Assembly (NCBI RefSeq): GCF_950295315.1
Contig: NW_026647593.1
Location: forward strand, 1 to 64,000
DNA length: 64,000 bases
Direction: 5' to 3'
Source of the DNA: Erinaceus europaeus
Taxonomy: Eukaryota; Chordata; Mammalia; Eulipotyphla; Erinaceidae
The notes under the pieces: generated by a model
What the model saw: only the letters and a program-made list of their open reading frames with translations
Told to the model about the DNA's origin: nothing
Database searches by the model: none
Program-made: the position numbers and the translations under genes
Shown: positions 54,885 through 64,000 of the stretch, in pieces
How the letters are laid out: every line of letters begins with the position of its first letter
Numbering within the stretch: position 1 is the first letter of the stretch

Positions 54885-56382
54885 GACAGAATAACAGAAA
54901 AGGAAACTCAAAGCAGGATCTGACTAAAATTATAGTAGGGCACCAGAGTGAAAACCATGGGTGGTGGGTGAGAGTGGAGGTTAGGCATCATGGTGCAGGA
55001 GGGGGAAGGGAGGGAGGGAGGATGGGATGTTGCATAGTCTTTTTGTGTGGGAATGGTGTTTATGTACACTCCTATTAATTTGTAGTTATATAAATCACCA
55101 AGTAATATGAGAGGGGAAAAACCTTATTGAATGTCTCAAACTCTTTAAACACAGACTGGGTCATTTTAATACATAGGCTGAGTCTTTGATATGTTGACTC
55201 TTTTAAAAGCTTAGTCCATGGAGAACAGAAGCAACTGGTGGTATAGCTATATACAAATATGGTAATGTTGTGTATGATACAGCAAACTCAAACAAAGGGA
55301 TTTTTCAAAGTTAACCCAATTGTCAAATAATCTGATTATAGCAATAACTAGCTATTATCTTCTTAAACCCTAAGACAGCAGGAAACCCCTCTCCACTTCC
55401 ACTATAGAGCCTATATTTCCTCCAGTCATGGGACCTCTAGGGTGGGGATCAGTTTCCTGCATGCTTCTATCAAGTTATACCAAATGATATTGCATCTACC
55501 AAGCCCAACCTAATCAATGCAATGAGTACCACCTCAGCATGTTTCACTTCAGATTGTGTCCAGAGACATCAGGTATGGAATGCTAAACCTTTATACTCAT
55601 TACTCGGGTGAGACCTTTCCTTTCATGGTATTCTCTAATTCCATTCCAGGAAGTTCATTTCATTACTCTGGTGTGGCCTTTCCTAGCTCATAAGACTCCT
55701 TAGTTCCATTTTAGATAGTGAACTCCTAACAAATTTAGGAACCTTGCTTCTCCAGACCTCAAACTCACTGGGGAATGATAGAAACAGCCTGGGGGTATAG
55801 ATCTACTTGCCAAAGCTCACATCCAGCAGAAGAGCAATTATAGAAGCCAAAAATACTACCTTCTGCACACCAACAGAAACCTTGATGCATACTTCCAGCA
55901 GAAGAGAAGTGATAGGAGAAGGAAAATAAGAGGGTTTAGAATTCCAGCTTCATCAGCACCCAGAGAGGGAGGAGGAAAAGAAGGCTGACACATAGAGGTA
56001 GTAATGTTGTCATGAGTGGCTTGGAGTGGAAGAGAGGATTGAATCAGGAGGAAAACAGGACAATTATGTATAAATGTAGACAGATAGTTGTAGAGATAAT
56101 GGCTGGTCCACGTGGTGACTTGCAGTAGGGTGACTGAAGATTCAGAACCCTAGTGGTGGGAATGGAATGGATTTATACCCTTGTTGACGTGTAATTTTGT
56201 AAATATATATTAGATAACTAATAATTTTTAAATGTTATAGAACCTAGATACAGATCAAGGCCCAAGGGATATGGCATATGTGTACATGTGTCTGAATGTT
56301 AGGGGGAGATATAGATCTTAAAGTAAAAGTGTAAAATAGTTTGCAGTTACACAATAAGTACATCAAGCAAGTAGAAAGATGT
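54885..56382 (+). other. LINE-1 3' UTR (copy I), with a foreign LINE-1 3' end inside
   Basis: The usual blocks run to about 55660. From there to about 56235 the sequence has a different LINE-1 3' end (GGTGGGAATGGAATGGATTTATACCC, then TTTTGTAAATATATATTAG and an AT-rich tail). At 56236 the original UTR resumes with GAACCTAGATACAGATCAAG. This reads as insertion of one LINE-1 3' end into another. Confidence 0.65.
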
Positions 56383-57046
56383 TGGGCTAGCTTTCGTTGT
56401 GAGAGGGAGAGATGAACCAGGAATTAAGCTCGTGATGGCAAAGCAACACAAATCTTTATTCATTCAAGCGCCCCAGAGTTGGGAGCTAGTACACCTGGTT
56501 AAGTCACATGGCACAAACCACAATAGCCGGCATCAACCTCCTGGTCTGCATGCCCGCCCTCCCCCAGGTTGGGACACGGAAGAGACAAGACAAAAACAGA
56601 AGTGGCTTGACAATACTGTACATGGTTAGGAAAGGGGTGGAGAAAGGCAAAGGGGGCTGGGAGTGGTATGGACCTCCCCAGCAACTGTTGCTAGGGGTTC
56701 AACTAGCAGGATTAGCAATACCCTGCAGGGAATTAGGAAGGAGACCTTTAGTCATTTGTAAGACAAAGCAGAAGATTGATATGTAGATAATAAAGGGACA
56801 GGCCATAGTATCAGGGAATGTAGGGTGGAGCAGGCTTAATGCCTTTTAAAAGATTCTGGGCTCAGGCAGGAAGATGCAGGATGTTTTTGTGGGGGAGGAA
56901 AGACTTACATTGCCACCAACCTTTTGAGGTTTATGTGTCACCCTTTTTGCTCAACTACTCTGTAGAGAGAGAGACTTAACAGGATGAACTCACCTTTCAG
57001 GTCAATCCCTGCTAGGCTCCACCACATCCCAACAACCTCCCTGCTT
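56383..57046 (-). mobile_element. LTR-like insertion in the LINE-1 3' UTR
   Basis: LINE-1 3' UTR text is continuous on either side of this piece (compare 13190-13290). The 8-bp repeat AAAGATGT lies at 56375-56382 and 57047-57054. It has AATAAA on the minus strand near 56460 and shares GGCTTAA, TTTTTGTGGGGGAGG and ACCAACCTT blocks with 440-690 of the retrovirus, and CACAAATCTTTATTC with its LTR. An internal unit 56380-57034 reads TG to CA on the minus strand, but the repeats put the edges elsewhere. It may be a solo LTR with a misread edge, or an LTR plus a few internal bases (AAGCAGGGAGG looks like a polypurine tract). Confidence 0.65.
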
Positions 57047-57778
57047 AAAGATGTAAAAAGTACACCATAAAGTATGTAATAATATACTTTCTAATTGACC
57101 TACATACCCTCCTAAACTACTTCTTATTTCCCTTCCTTCAATCACTCTAGTTCTAACCCTGTCATATAAAGTAAGGACTACAAAGTTGGATAAGTACAAG
57201 AGATCAGCATACATTAAGGATGGCCCTTTTACTCATTACCAGGCCACTCCATCATCTGGAGCCCTAGTGGGATAGAATGAGCTTCTGGGGCATTTTGGTG
57301 AAGTTATCTGCCCATGGAACTAGCTAAAATGAAGTGTATATAGCAGTACAGAAATCTTAACAAACATGGGTCAAAGAGTAGTATTAGAGCCAATGAGAAT
57401 AGGGACCACAGGGTGGAAAGAAACTAAGGAGTCAATTTTAGTGTATTTTAGGTATGACTTTAGTAATCTTTGCTTGAGTTTAATAGCTAGCGTGAAGGTG
57501 GACTAGAAATATTGTCTGAGAAGATGGTGTCAGAGTGGAGAATAGAACTTGAAAGATGGGTTAGGGAAGAGAGTACCTCTTAAACTTGAAAAAAATAATA
57601 CATATATTTACATATACACAATTAACTCTTTACCACATCAATCTGATCCAGGGGCCATGTATATTCATATTTAGTGTAGTCTGAGCTCACAGTACATAGT
57701 CACAACTGAGACTATTCTGGGCTGTTCACATTACAGGACTAGTCCTTGTCAAGTGTCAGATAAAGATAATCAATTCAG

Positions 57779-58051
57779 GGAATCAGGTGTAGCAGATTAA
57801 GCACATGTGGCACAAAGTGCAAAGACCGGCATAAGGATCCTGGTTCGAGCCCTTGGCTCCCTCCCTGCAGGGAAGTTGCTTCACAAGCAGTGAAGCAGGT
57901 CTGCAGGTGTTTGTCTTTCTCTACCCTCTCTGTCTTCCCCTCCTATCTCCATTTGTCTCTGTTTTATCCAACAATGACAACATCGGTAGCAATAATAGCT
58001 ACAACAATAAAACAACTAGGACAACAAAAGGAAATAAATATTAAAAAAACA
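57779..58051 (+). mobile_element. tRNA-derived SINE (family A)
   Basis: B box GGTTCGAGCCC (57843), CT-rich middle, and an AAC/AAT tail ending ATATTAAAAAAACA. The duplication ATAATCAATTCAG (57766-57778) recurs at 58052-58064 with one change. The first bases of the head are less well preserved than in other copies. Confidence 0.88.
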
Positions 58052-58064
58052 ATAATCCATTCAG

Positions 58065-60528
58065 AAGATGAGGCAGTCCAGTAAGATGAGTTTTAAAAAC
58101 ATGAATCTGCCATCTTCTCAGATTGATAACACCTGAAATAAATTTATTTTACTTTTTCCAACCTTGCCTATTTAAGTAATTGTCTTAGCACCAAACCTTG
58201 ACATTCAATTACACTTCTGTGTAGTTACAAATATTCATTTGTCAAATGTACACCAGAGGAGTTGTGTGTTTTGCACAGCTTGTTTTATCCCTGTAACTGC
58301 CTGTGATTTAGAAGGAATTGTACACTCTGTCACTGTTGAAAGAGAAAATGGGGCTCAGAAATACTGAGGGACATGTTCAATATTGTGGAGTTCCTGGTAG
58401 TCAAACCTAGGCAGTATTTCACATCTGAGTCCCAGCCCTGTAATTTTCTCATTAGACACATACTTGTCCTTGTTAGAAGTTCTATTCCTACCTACTTTCC
58501 CTCAGTTTCATAGCAGAGAACAATTTCCAACTATTTTCAGAAAGGGTCAGAAGGACAGAGTCAGCATGCAGCACCCTCTCTGTTAAGGACCTAAATTTCT
58601 CCCTGACTGTGTAAACACATGGAAACTCTAAAATTAATGCAAGAAAGGCCTTTTGTCATCCTACTTTCACAAAGAAAGATGTAGTTGGAGTTTACAGTCA
58701 TGAGCTAGAATATCAAATTCATTTAAATTTTGAGTCCCATTAAGATGGACCATGTTTCAATTACCAAACTGACCTTGTATTTGTGCCACCATGGCTCATT
58801 ATACCATGCCTTTATTTAGGATTTCTTTCCTCTGGTTAGAATAGGATGCATGTTGACTTATGACCTTAAATGATTCTCCAAAACACATGTAAGTAACCTT
58901 CAGGATTCATTATTCTCCTAGTGTGCTTTCTGATAGCTTTTTGTCTCCCCTTATCAGCTACAACCTCTCTCATCATTTAAAATTATCATTCAAAAGTAAA
59001 TTGAAGAAGTGGTCCTATCCAGTCAATTAATCAAAGCAGTTTTGGGGGATAAGATAAAGAGATGATTTTTTTTTCTACTCCAATTCCAAGGAGAAGAATA
59101 TACACTCATAGTTCAGAGAGGAACAATGACCATAGTTCAGAACTTAATGAATCAAAAAACTGGAAGAGGAATCCAACCATTTGAATCCTATTTCTTTGAT
59201 CTGTAAGTAGTGAAACACCACATGTTTACTACGATGCTAACCACCTCAGAGAGAGGGTAATCAAATAAATAAAGTATGAGTCTGATGGCCACATACTCAA
59301 CCAGTAAGCAGAGTTCCCAGGAAAAAAATAAATAGGCTCTTTAATGGCAAGCTGAGTATATCCAGAGAGGAGTGAATACTACAGAAAGAAATAAAATAAA
59401 ATACTGACTGGGGTGTGTTGAGTGTCTGAAATTGACAGAAAGAGACTAAATTGTCTAGAGCCTGTTGAAAATCCAGGAGCTGTAAAATATGTTAAGAAAA
59501 TCTGCAAAAAACAGGTTTAGAGGTCAAATATGTAACAAAATCATAGATTACGGGAGTCACTGTGTACAAGATACCTCCTTCTTGACTCCTTACAGACACC
59601 ATTACAGGATGGGTTGTTGCCAAACTAATATTCTTTTTCTCCCAAAGTACCTATTATTGCTGTGCCATGGTATGGTACATGGTAACTGAACTGGGTGAGC
59701 CACTGTCCAGCCCCTTCTGTCTTTCTATCTAAAAAAGTAGACCCAGAACTGAAATTCCATGGATGACAGAAAAAAAAAGTAATAAAAGAAACAAAATTGT
59801 TTAATGGAAAAATTTGAGTTTGTATGTGTCCACAAAAATTTTAAATCACTTTTTTTTTTTTTTGCTTGCAGGTCATTCAGTCATTACTTCTTTTAATCGG
59901 TAATCTGTGACTATCACTTTAAGGCCACAAACTAGCTCAGGTGGCCACTATTTCCTCCGTTCATTTAGATATGATATATTATTTTAATTTTCAGTTTATC
60001 ATTTAAATTTATATTTGTCCTTTATGTACATGCTCCTTGCATCTTGGAAAGTTCTCTTGTTTAAGCCCCAAATCCTTTAATTTAACATATTCTGCAGTGC
60101 CTGGCACAGTGCTCAGCTGGTAGCAAGCACTTTCTAAGTCCTATGTTGTTGTCAGGGCACTAGAAAGAACTGGAGTCAAAAACCTTAGGAGACAATGTAG
60201 GCAGGAAAGATAAGATACTCCTTTTGCTTCTGCTCTTCAAGAACGTATGTCCCCCAGCATGGAGGACTGACTTGAGGTGCTCATTTCATGCTCACTTTTT
60301 CACGTTGCCGCTTTGAAATTTAATGTTCAAACATTCACAGGCTGTAGTTGGCAAGCCATACAAATGGAAATGCATGAGGGCTGATGGAGCATGGGAACAT
60401 ATTTCTGATGTTTGGGATTTTTTTTCTGTTTTGTTTTATTCTTGGATTTTTTTTCTTGTGCCAGACAGAAATATCTTCCCAATAACAAAGAGAAAACTCA
60501 TGAAGATGAATGAGATTATGAACTGTAT

Positions 60529-60560
<32 letters not shown>

Positions 60561-60967
60561 CTTTACAGACAGGATTGGCAGGATTGGAGCCACTTGAACA
60601 ACAGAAATACCTGGTCAGAGGCAAGGGATATGATGTGGGAATAATAAATGAGCACAACTTCCCTCTGTAGTCCCCTCAACATGGAGGTGCAGGAGAACAA
60701 GAAGAGGGAATACAAAAAGGAGAAGAGAGAATTGGAGAAAAATAACATAGGGGAGTAGATGTCATCTTGACAAGTAGGAAAGGGGAGAATTTCCCCATGC
60801 AAAAGAAAGAAGAGACAACGAGAGTATATCCTATGCCATTGTGAAGCAGGCGCAGATGTTTACATGAAGCCTTTCACTCAGGAAATGAGCAGCCTCTCAC
60901 AAAGCTGAGAGGACAATCACTCCCCTAGACTGGGTAGGGAAGAGGTTCTGGAACACAAGGAGGGGGT
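58065..60967. other. Unassigned intergenic sequence
   Basis: No gene is recognised. A SINE-like scrap is at 59640-59745 and a CT-rich run at 60529-60561. The open frame 60323-60670 crosses that run and has no protein-like features, so I give it no weight. This is the longest stretch of the window without an obvious recent repeat. Confidence 0.45.
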
Positions 60968-61358
60968 TGTGTCGTATGCTTTACATTGGTTTGTTCTAGC
61001 CCTCCCCCGCCAAGAGAATTGGATGAGTCCTGTTAATTTCGCGGGCCTGCTTGGCCTCGCCCCAAGGAACCCCGGGAGAGGGTTCCTGATTTCCAGAGTA
61101 AGAGAGTTCCTGAGTTCCAGAGTAAGGGAGAGGGTTCCTGAGTTGGAGAGTTCATGAGTTACAGAGTAAGAGAAAGAGTGCTTGTGCCGCCGCAAAGAGA
61201 CAGCAGAGTTCTGTTTGGTGATTAGTTTGTCTTAGTTTATGAATCGTTGTTCCTGAATAAAGAAATACAGCTGCCCTGCCCAGCCGTTGTCTCTGCGTCT
61301 CTGTTACCCGCCGTGAAGCAAGCCAGCCTGGCCAGAGCCTCACGAAATTTTAACAACA
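60968..61358 (+). mobile_element. GC-rich solo LTR, probably class I
   Basis: It starts TGTGTCGTATGC, ends TTTTAACAACA, and has AATAAA at 61256-61261 followed by a T/G-rich stretch (GTTGTCTCTGCGTCTCTG), so it reads on the plus strand. GGGT lies directly on both sides (60964-60967 and 61359-61362), a 4-bp duplication as in gamma-type integration, though short and G-rich. It is much richer in GC and CpG than its surroundings. Imperfect repeats of 20-27 bp built on TTCCTGAGTTCCAGAGTAAG occupy 61080-61176. No internal retroviral sequence adjoins. Confidence 0.72.
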
Positions 61359-61362
61359 GGGT

Positions 61363-62580
61363 TGTGGTATTCACATGTGTTCTTGATAGGAGAGTCTGGT
61401 TGACAGTCTCCAGGAGATTGAGGGGACCCTCATAGTGATTCCCACTGCTTTTAGGCATGGTTCTCTGGCATCTCTCCACTACCAAATGGTAACCCCACAG
61501 GACTTAGACTTTAGAGTTCTACCCTATCTCTTGTCCTCTTCCCTTTCCTTCCTAGATCTTGGAAAACTCCATAAAGAAGGTTTATTTCCCCCACCACTTC
61601 CATCGTCCCATCCTAATCATATGTTCAAACTCTCTTTCATATTTGTCCTCAATTTCAGTGATGATGGTGATTTAGTAGAAACACCTGAAGATGAATGCAA
61701 GAAGACTCAAAAGTCAGACTGGCAAAACAGATCACTTGGATAGTGGGCTGCTTTGCCATGTATGTGACCCAGACTTGAGCCCAGCCCACAATGTACTAAA
61801 GTAAGCTTTTTTTTTTCTAGTTCAATTGCTTTATTTCTATAAAAATTATTTTTCACTTTCAAAAACAGATTAATATGAAAATTTTAAATGTATAAAATAT
61901 GGAGAAAAAGTATAAAACAAACTTCATTTTATTATTTCATTAGTGACTTAATATTAATTAAAATTATAACAGGGGAATAATTCCACACCTTTTAAAGTAA
62001 ACTTTCAATACTGTGGTTTCCAACCCTCCTCCATCTCTTTGTAACCGTAGTGAAAAAAAAAAAAAGCAAAAAACAGGATACTGAAACATCTACATGTTAT
62101 AAATGAGAGGCTTCTCAGATGGTGTGTGGGGTGATTATACTCACTGGTAGAGGGGATACATGTTTCTAACCATAACCTAAACATTTGGACTCCCATAGTC
62201 ACTGCTGCTGCTTTATTTTCAGCATTATGCAATTTTTTTGCAAGTGCCTGGGAGATTTTCCCTTTGTACTCCACTAGAATTATTTATCTCTTGCTAGATT
62301 CACTGGTAATTTTATTAACTGTGCTGATTACCCAATCACCCCATAGGACAACTAACTAAACATATAATTTAATCAGTTTCCTGAAGGTTATCACTACCCA
62401 GCAGGCCCAGCATGGGCTCCATTGTATTGCCAAACTTCCCATAGCTTGTGAACAAGCCTAACAAAATCTAAATATATTTGTTTTTGTTTTATGAAAGATA
62501 GAAAACATTTACCTTCCAGTTTTCTGATGAAGAACAGGAAGAGGAAATATGTGGTTTTAAGTTTAAAGTATTTATCTTTT
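61363..62580. other. Unassigned intergenic sequence
   Basis: A SINE-like fragment is visible at 61700-61810 (ATCACTTGGATAGTGGGCTGC, then CCCAGACTTGAGCCCAGCC), related to 63050-63110. The rest is AT-rich and unassigned. Confidence 0.45.
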
Positions 62581-62584
62581 TTAA

Positions 62585-62820
62585 ATTGTGGTGGTTGTAG
62601 AGCCAGGTTTGAGCTTGATCCTACCACATCAAAGAAAAAAAAATCTGTGTTGTTCATTCTACCTATCATCAGTCAATCTATCATCTATCTATCTATTATC
62701 TATCTATCTATATCATCAACTATCTATCTTTCTCTCCCTCCCTACATCCTTAATTTGCACTTTCTCTCTGCCTCTCTTAAAAATCAAAACAAATAAGACA
62801 AGAGCAAAATAAACTTTAAG
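62585..62820 (+). mobile_element. SINE fragment with TATC repeats
   Basis: A B-box-like CCAGGTTTGAGCTTGATCC is followed by degenerate TATC and ATCT repeats (62675-62732) and a CT-rich end with an A-rich tail. Confidence 0.55.
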
Positions 62821-62829
62821 ATTATTAAA

Positions 62830-63035
62830 AGCAGGGCATAGTGTGGTACACCTGGTTGAGGGCACATGTTATCATGTTCAAAGACCTGGGTTCAAGTCTC
62901 TCATCCCCACCTGAAAGGCAAAAATTTCACAAGCAGTGAAGCAGTACTGCAGGTGTCCTCCTCTTCTCTCCCGGTCTCTCCATCTTTCAGGTTTTCTCTG
63001 TCTCTATCAAGTAAACAAATGCATAAATATAGTAT
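62830..63035 (+). mobile_element. tRNA-derived SINE, older relative of family A
   Basis: Head GCAGGGCATAGTGTGGTACA, B box GGGTTCAAGTCTC, the family phrase TTCACAAGCAGTGAAGCAG, GCAGGTGTC, a CT-rich stretch and an A-rich tail. The shared CACAAGCAGTGAAGCAG block links it to 57779-58051. Confidence 0.75.
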
Positions 63036-63039
63036 TTTA

Positions 63040-63138
63040 AAAGCATGACAGATCACTTGGGAAGTATGCTACTTTGCCATATATATAATATAGGTTTGAA
63101 CTTGGCCTCATCACATTGAAGGAAGTTTTAGTGCTGCA

Positions 63139-63210
<72 letters not shown>

Positions 63211-63310
63211 CACAAACTCTCTCTCTCTCTCTATTTATCTCTCCTCTTTCTCTATCTCTCTTTTTTTCTCTCTCTCTCAAGGCCTATCTGTCTCTATCTG
63301 AAAAAATTAG
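63040..63310 (+). mobile_element. Old SINE with (TC)n-(CA)n-(TC)n expansion
   Basis: The head AGATCACTTGGGAAGTATGC and B-box-like AGGTTTGAACTTGGCC are followed by TC repeats (63140-63174), CA repeats (63175-63213) and more CT-rich text ending TATCTGAAAAAATTAG. Confidence 0.65.
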
Positions 63311-63424
63311 TCCACAACATTAGAGTCCTTAAGATTAAAAACAAAAGTGGTTTTGGAACTGTGTAACAAGAGCTTATAAATCAGCATAGAGGATTGGAGA
63401 GATAGCATAATGATTAGGAAAAAA

Positions 63425-64000
63425 TACTTTTTTTAATTGGTAAGATTAATAGTTTACAGTCAATAATAAAATACAGTAACAAAAATAAATATAGTATTTT
63501 TTATATCTATAACATTTCTTACCTTTCCACATAATAATTCAACCCCTTCTAGTGCTCTGACATCATGTTCCAGGACCTGAACCCTGACCTCCCACCTCAG
63601 AGTCTTACTTTGGTGCAATACACCAAATCCAGTCCAAGTTTTGCTTTGTGTTTTCTTATATTTCAACTTCCTTTTTAATTTAATAATGATCAATAAGATT
63701 ATGGGGATAAGAAGGTTACAATTCATATAATCCCCATCACCAGAGTATCCCCTCCATTGGAAGTTTCCCTATTCAGTATCCTCTGGATTAATGTACAAAA
63801 GTGCTCTAAGGGGCATATAAAGTTGGAGGTCTGGCTACTGTAATTGCTTCTCCTCTGGACATGGGACTTGACAAGTCTATTCATAACCCCAGCCTGTCTC
63901 TATCTTTCTCTAGTATGATAGGTCTCTGGGAAGATGGGGTATCAGGAACCATTGGAGAGGTCATCTGCCCAGGAAAGCAGGCCTGCATCATAGTAGTATT
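63425..64000 (-). mobile_element. LINE-1 3' UTR end, minus strand, running off the window
   Basis: Positions 63770-64000 match the 3' UTR of copies D and E on the same strand (GTCTGGCTACTGTAATTGCTTC, CCAGCCTGTCTCTATCTTTC). The 3' terminal part (63425-63765) differs from those copies, so it is probably an older subfamily. The remainder of the element lies beyond 64000. Confidence 0.65.

Larger units (their letters stand above)
49829..57765 (+). mobile_element. LINE-1 copy I, near full length and decayed
   Basis: 5' UTR 49829-51271 (with a family B SINE), ORF1 51272-52169, ORF2 52228-54884 with a large internal deletion, and a long 3' UTR interrupted by unrelated 3' UTR sequence (about 55660-56235) and by an LTR-like insertion (56383-57046). 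The 5' start shows a C/T-change variant of the YY1-like core (AAGATGACGACTTGG). The outer 3' edge is approximate, and no target duplication could be identified. Confidence 0.8.

Noticed and set aside
60323..60670. A 115-codon open frame with a hydrophobic start followed by SLSLSLFLSLS
   Set aside because: The middle is a translated CT repeat, there is no homology I recognise, and no flanking exon signals support it.

Overview
This window is mammalian intergenic DNA built almost entirely from retroelements. I see no host protein-coding gene and no ordinary RNA gene. The most useful clue to the organism is a tRNA-derived SINE with a pol III A box near its 5' end, a B box of the form GGTTYGAACCCC, a CT-rich middle and an AAC/AAT-rich tail. 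At least six clear copies are present on both strands. I recall this family, and the accompanying LINE-1 with its long 3' UTR, from hedgehog (Erinaceus) assemblies. That assignment is from memory and should be confirmed by a library search.

Layout. 1-7470: a class II (beta/IAP-like) endogenous retrovirus on the minus strand. It has two about 350-bp LTRs, a 6-bp target duplication (ACCACA), a Lys1,2-type primer binding site and a polypurine tract. The gag, pro and pol remnants are broken, and the env position is a mosaic without recognisable env. 7471-11510: mostly unassigned sequence, a perfect 11-bp hairpin and two SINEs. 11815-17125: three 5'-truncated LINE-1 copies (A, B, C) on the plus strand. 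17140-19370: old SINE fragments. 19371-29945: two minus-strand LINE-1 copies, D (truncated) and E (near full length, with ORF1 and 5' UTR, but with the 3' part of ORF2 deleted and a SINE in its 3' UTR). 29946-36798: unassigned DNA carrying many SINEs and microsatellites.

36799-44456: LINE-1 copy F, full length, flanked by a 12-bp target duplication. It has a 5' UTR with two promoter-like monomers, a broken ORF1, a broken ORF2 that still has most motifs, a 192-bp foreign insertion inside ORF2, and a 1.35-kb 3' UTR. 45332-48530: LINE-1 copy G, split by a class II solo LTR that is itself split by a SINE, giving three nested layers. 48536-49575: fragment H. 49829-57765: LINE-1 copy I, near full length but decayed, with a SINE in its 5' UTR and an LTR-like insertion in its 3' UTR. 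58065-64000: unassigned sequence, a GC-rich solo LTR (60968-61358), SINEs, and a further LINE-1 3' end running off the window.

How the parts relate: LINE-1 supplies the machinery that SINEs use, and the long target duplications around the SINEs and around copy F fit LINE-1-type insertion. The LTR elements entered separately by integrase and mostly show 4- or 6-bp duplications. The parts most worth following are the mosaic 3' third of the retrovirus, the 192-bp insertion in copy F, the duplicated LINE-1 promoter and the modular long LINE-1 3' UTR.
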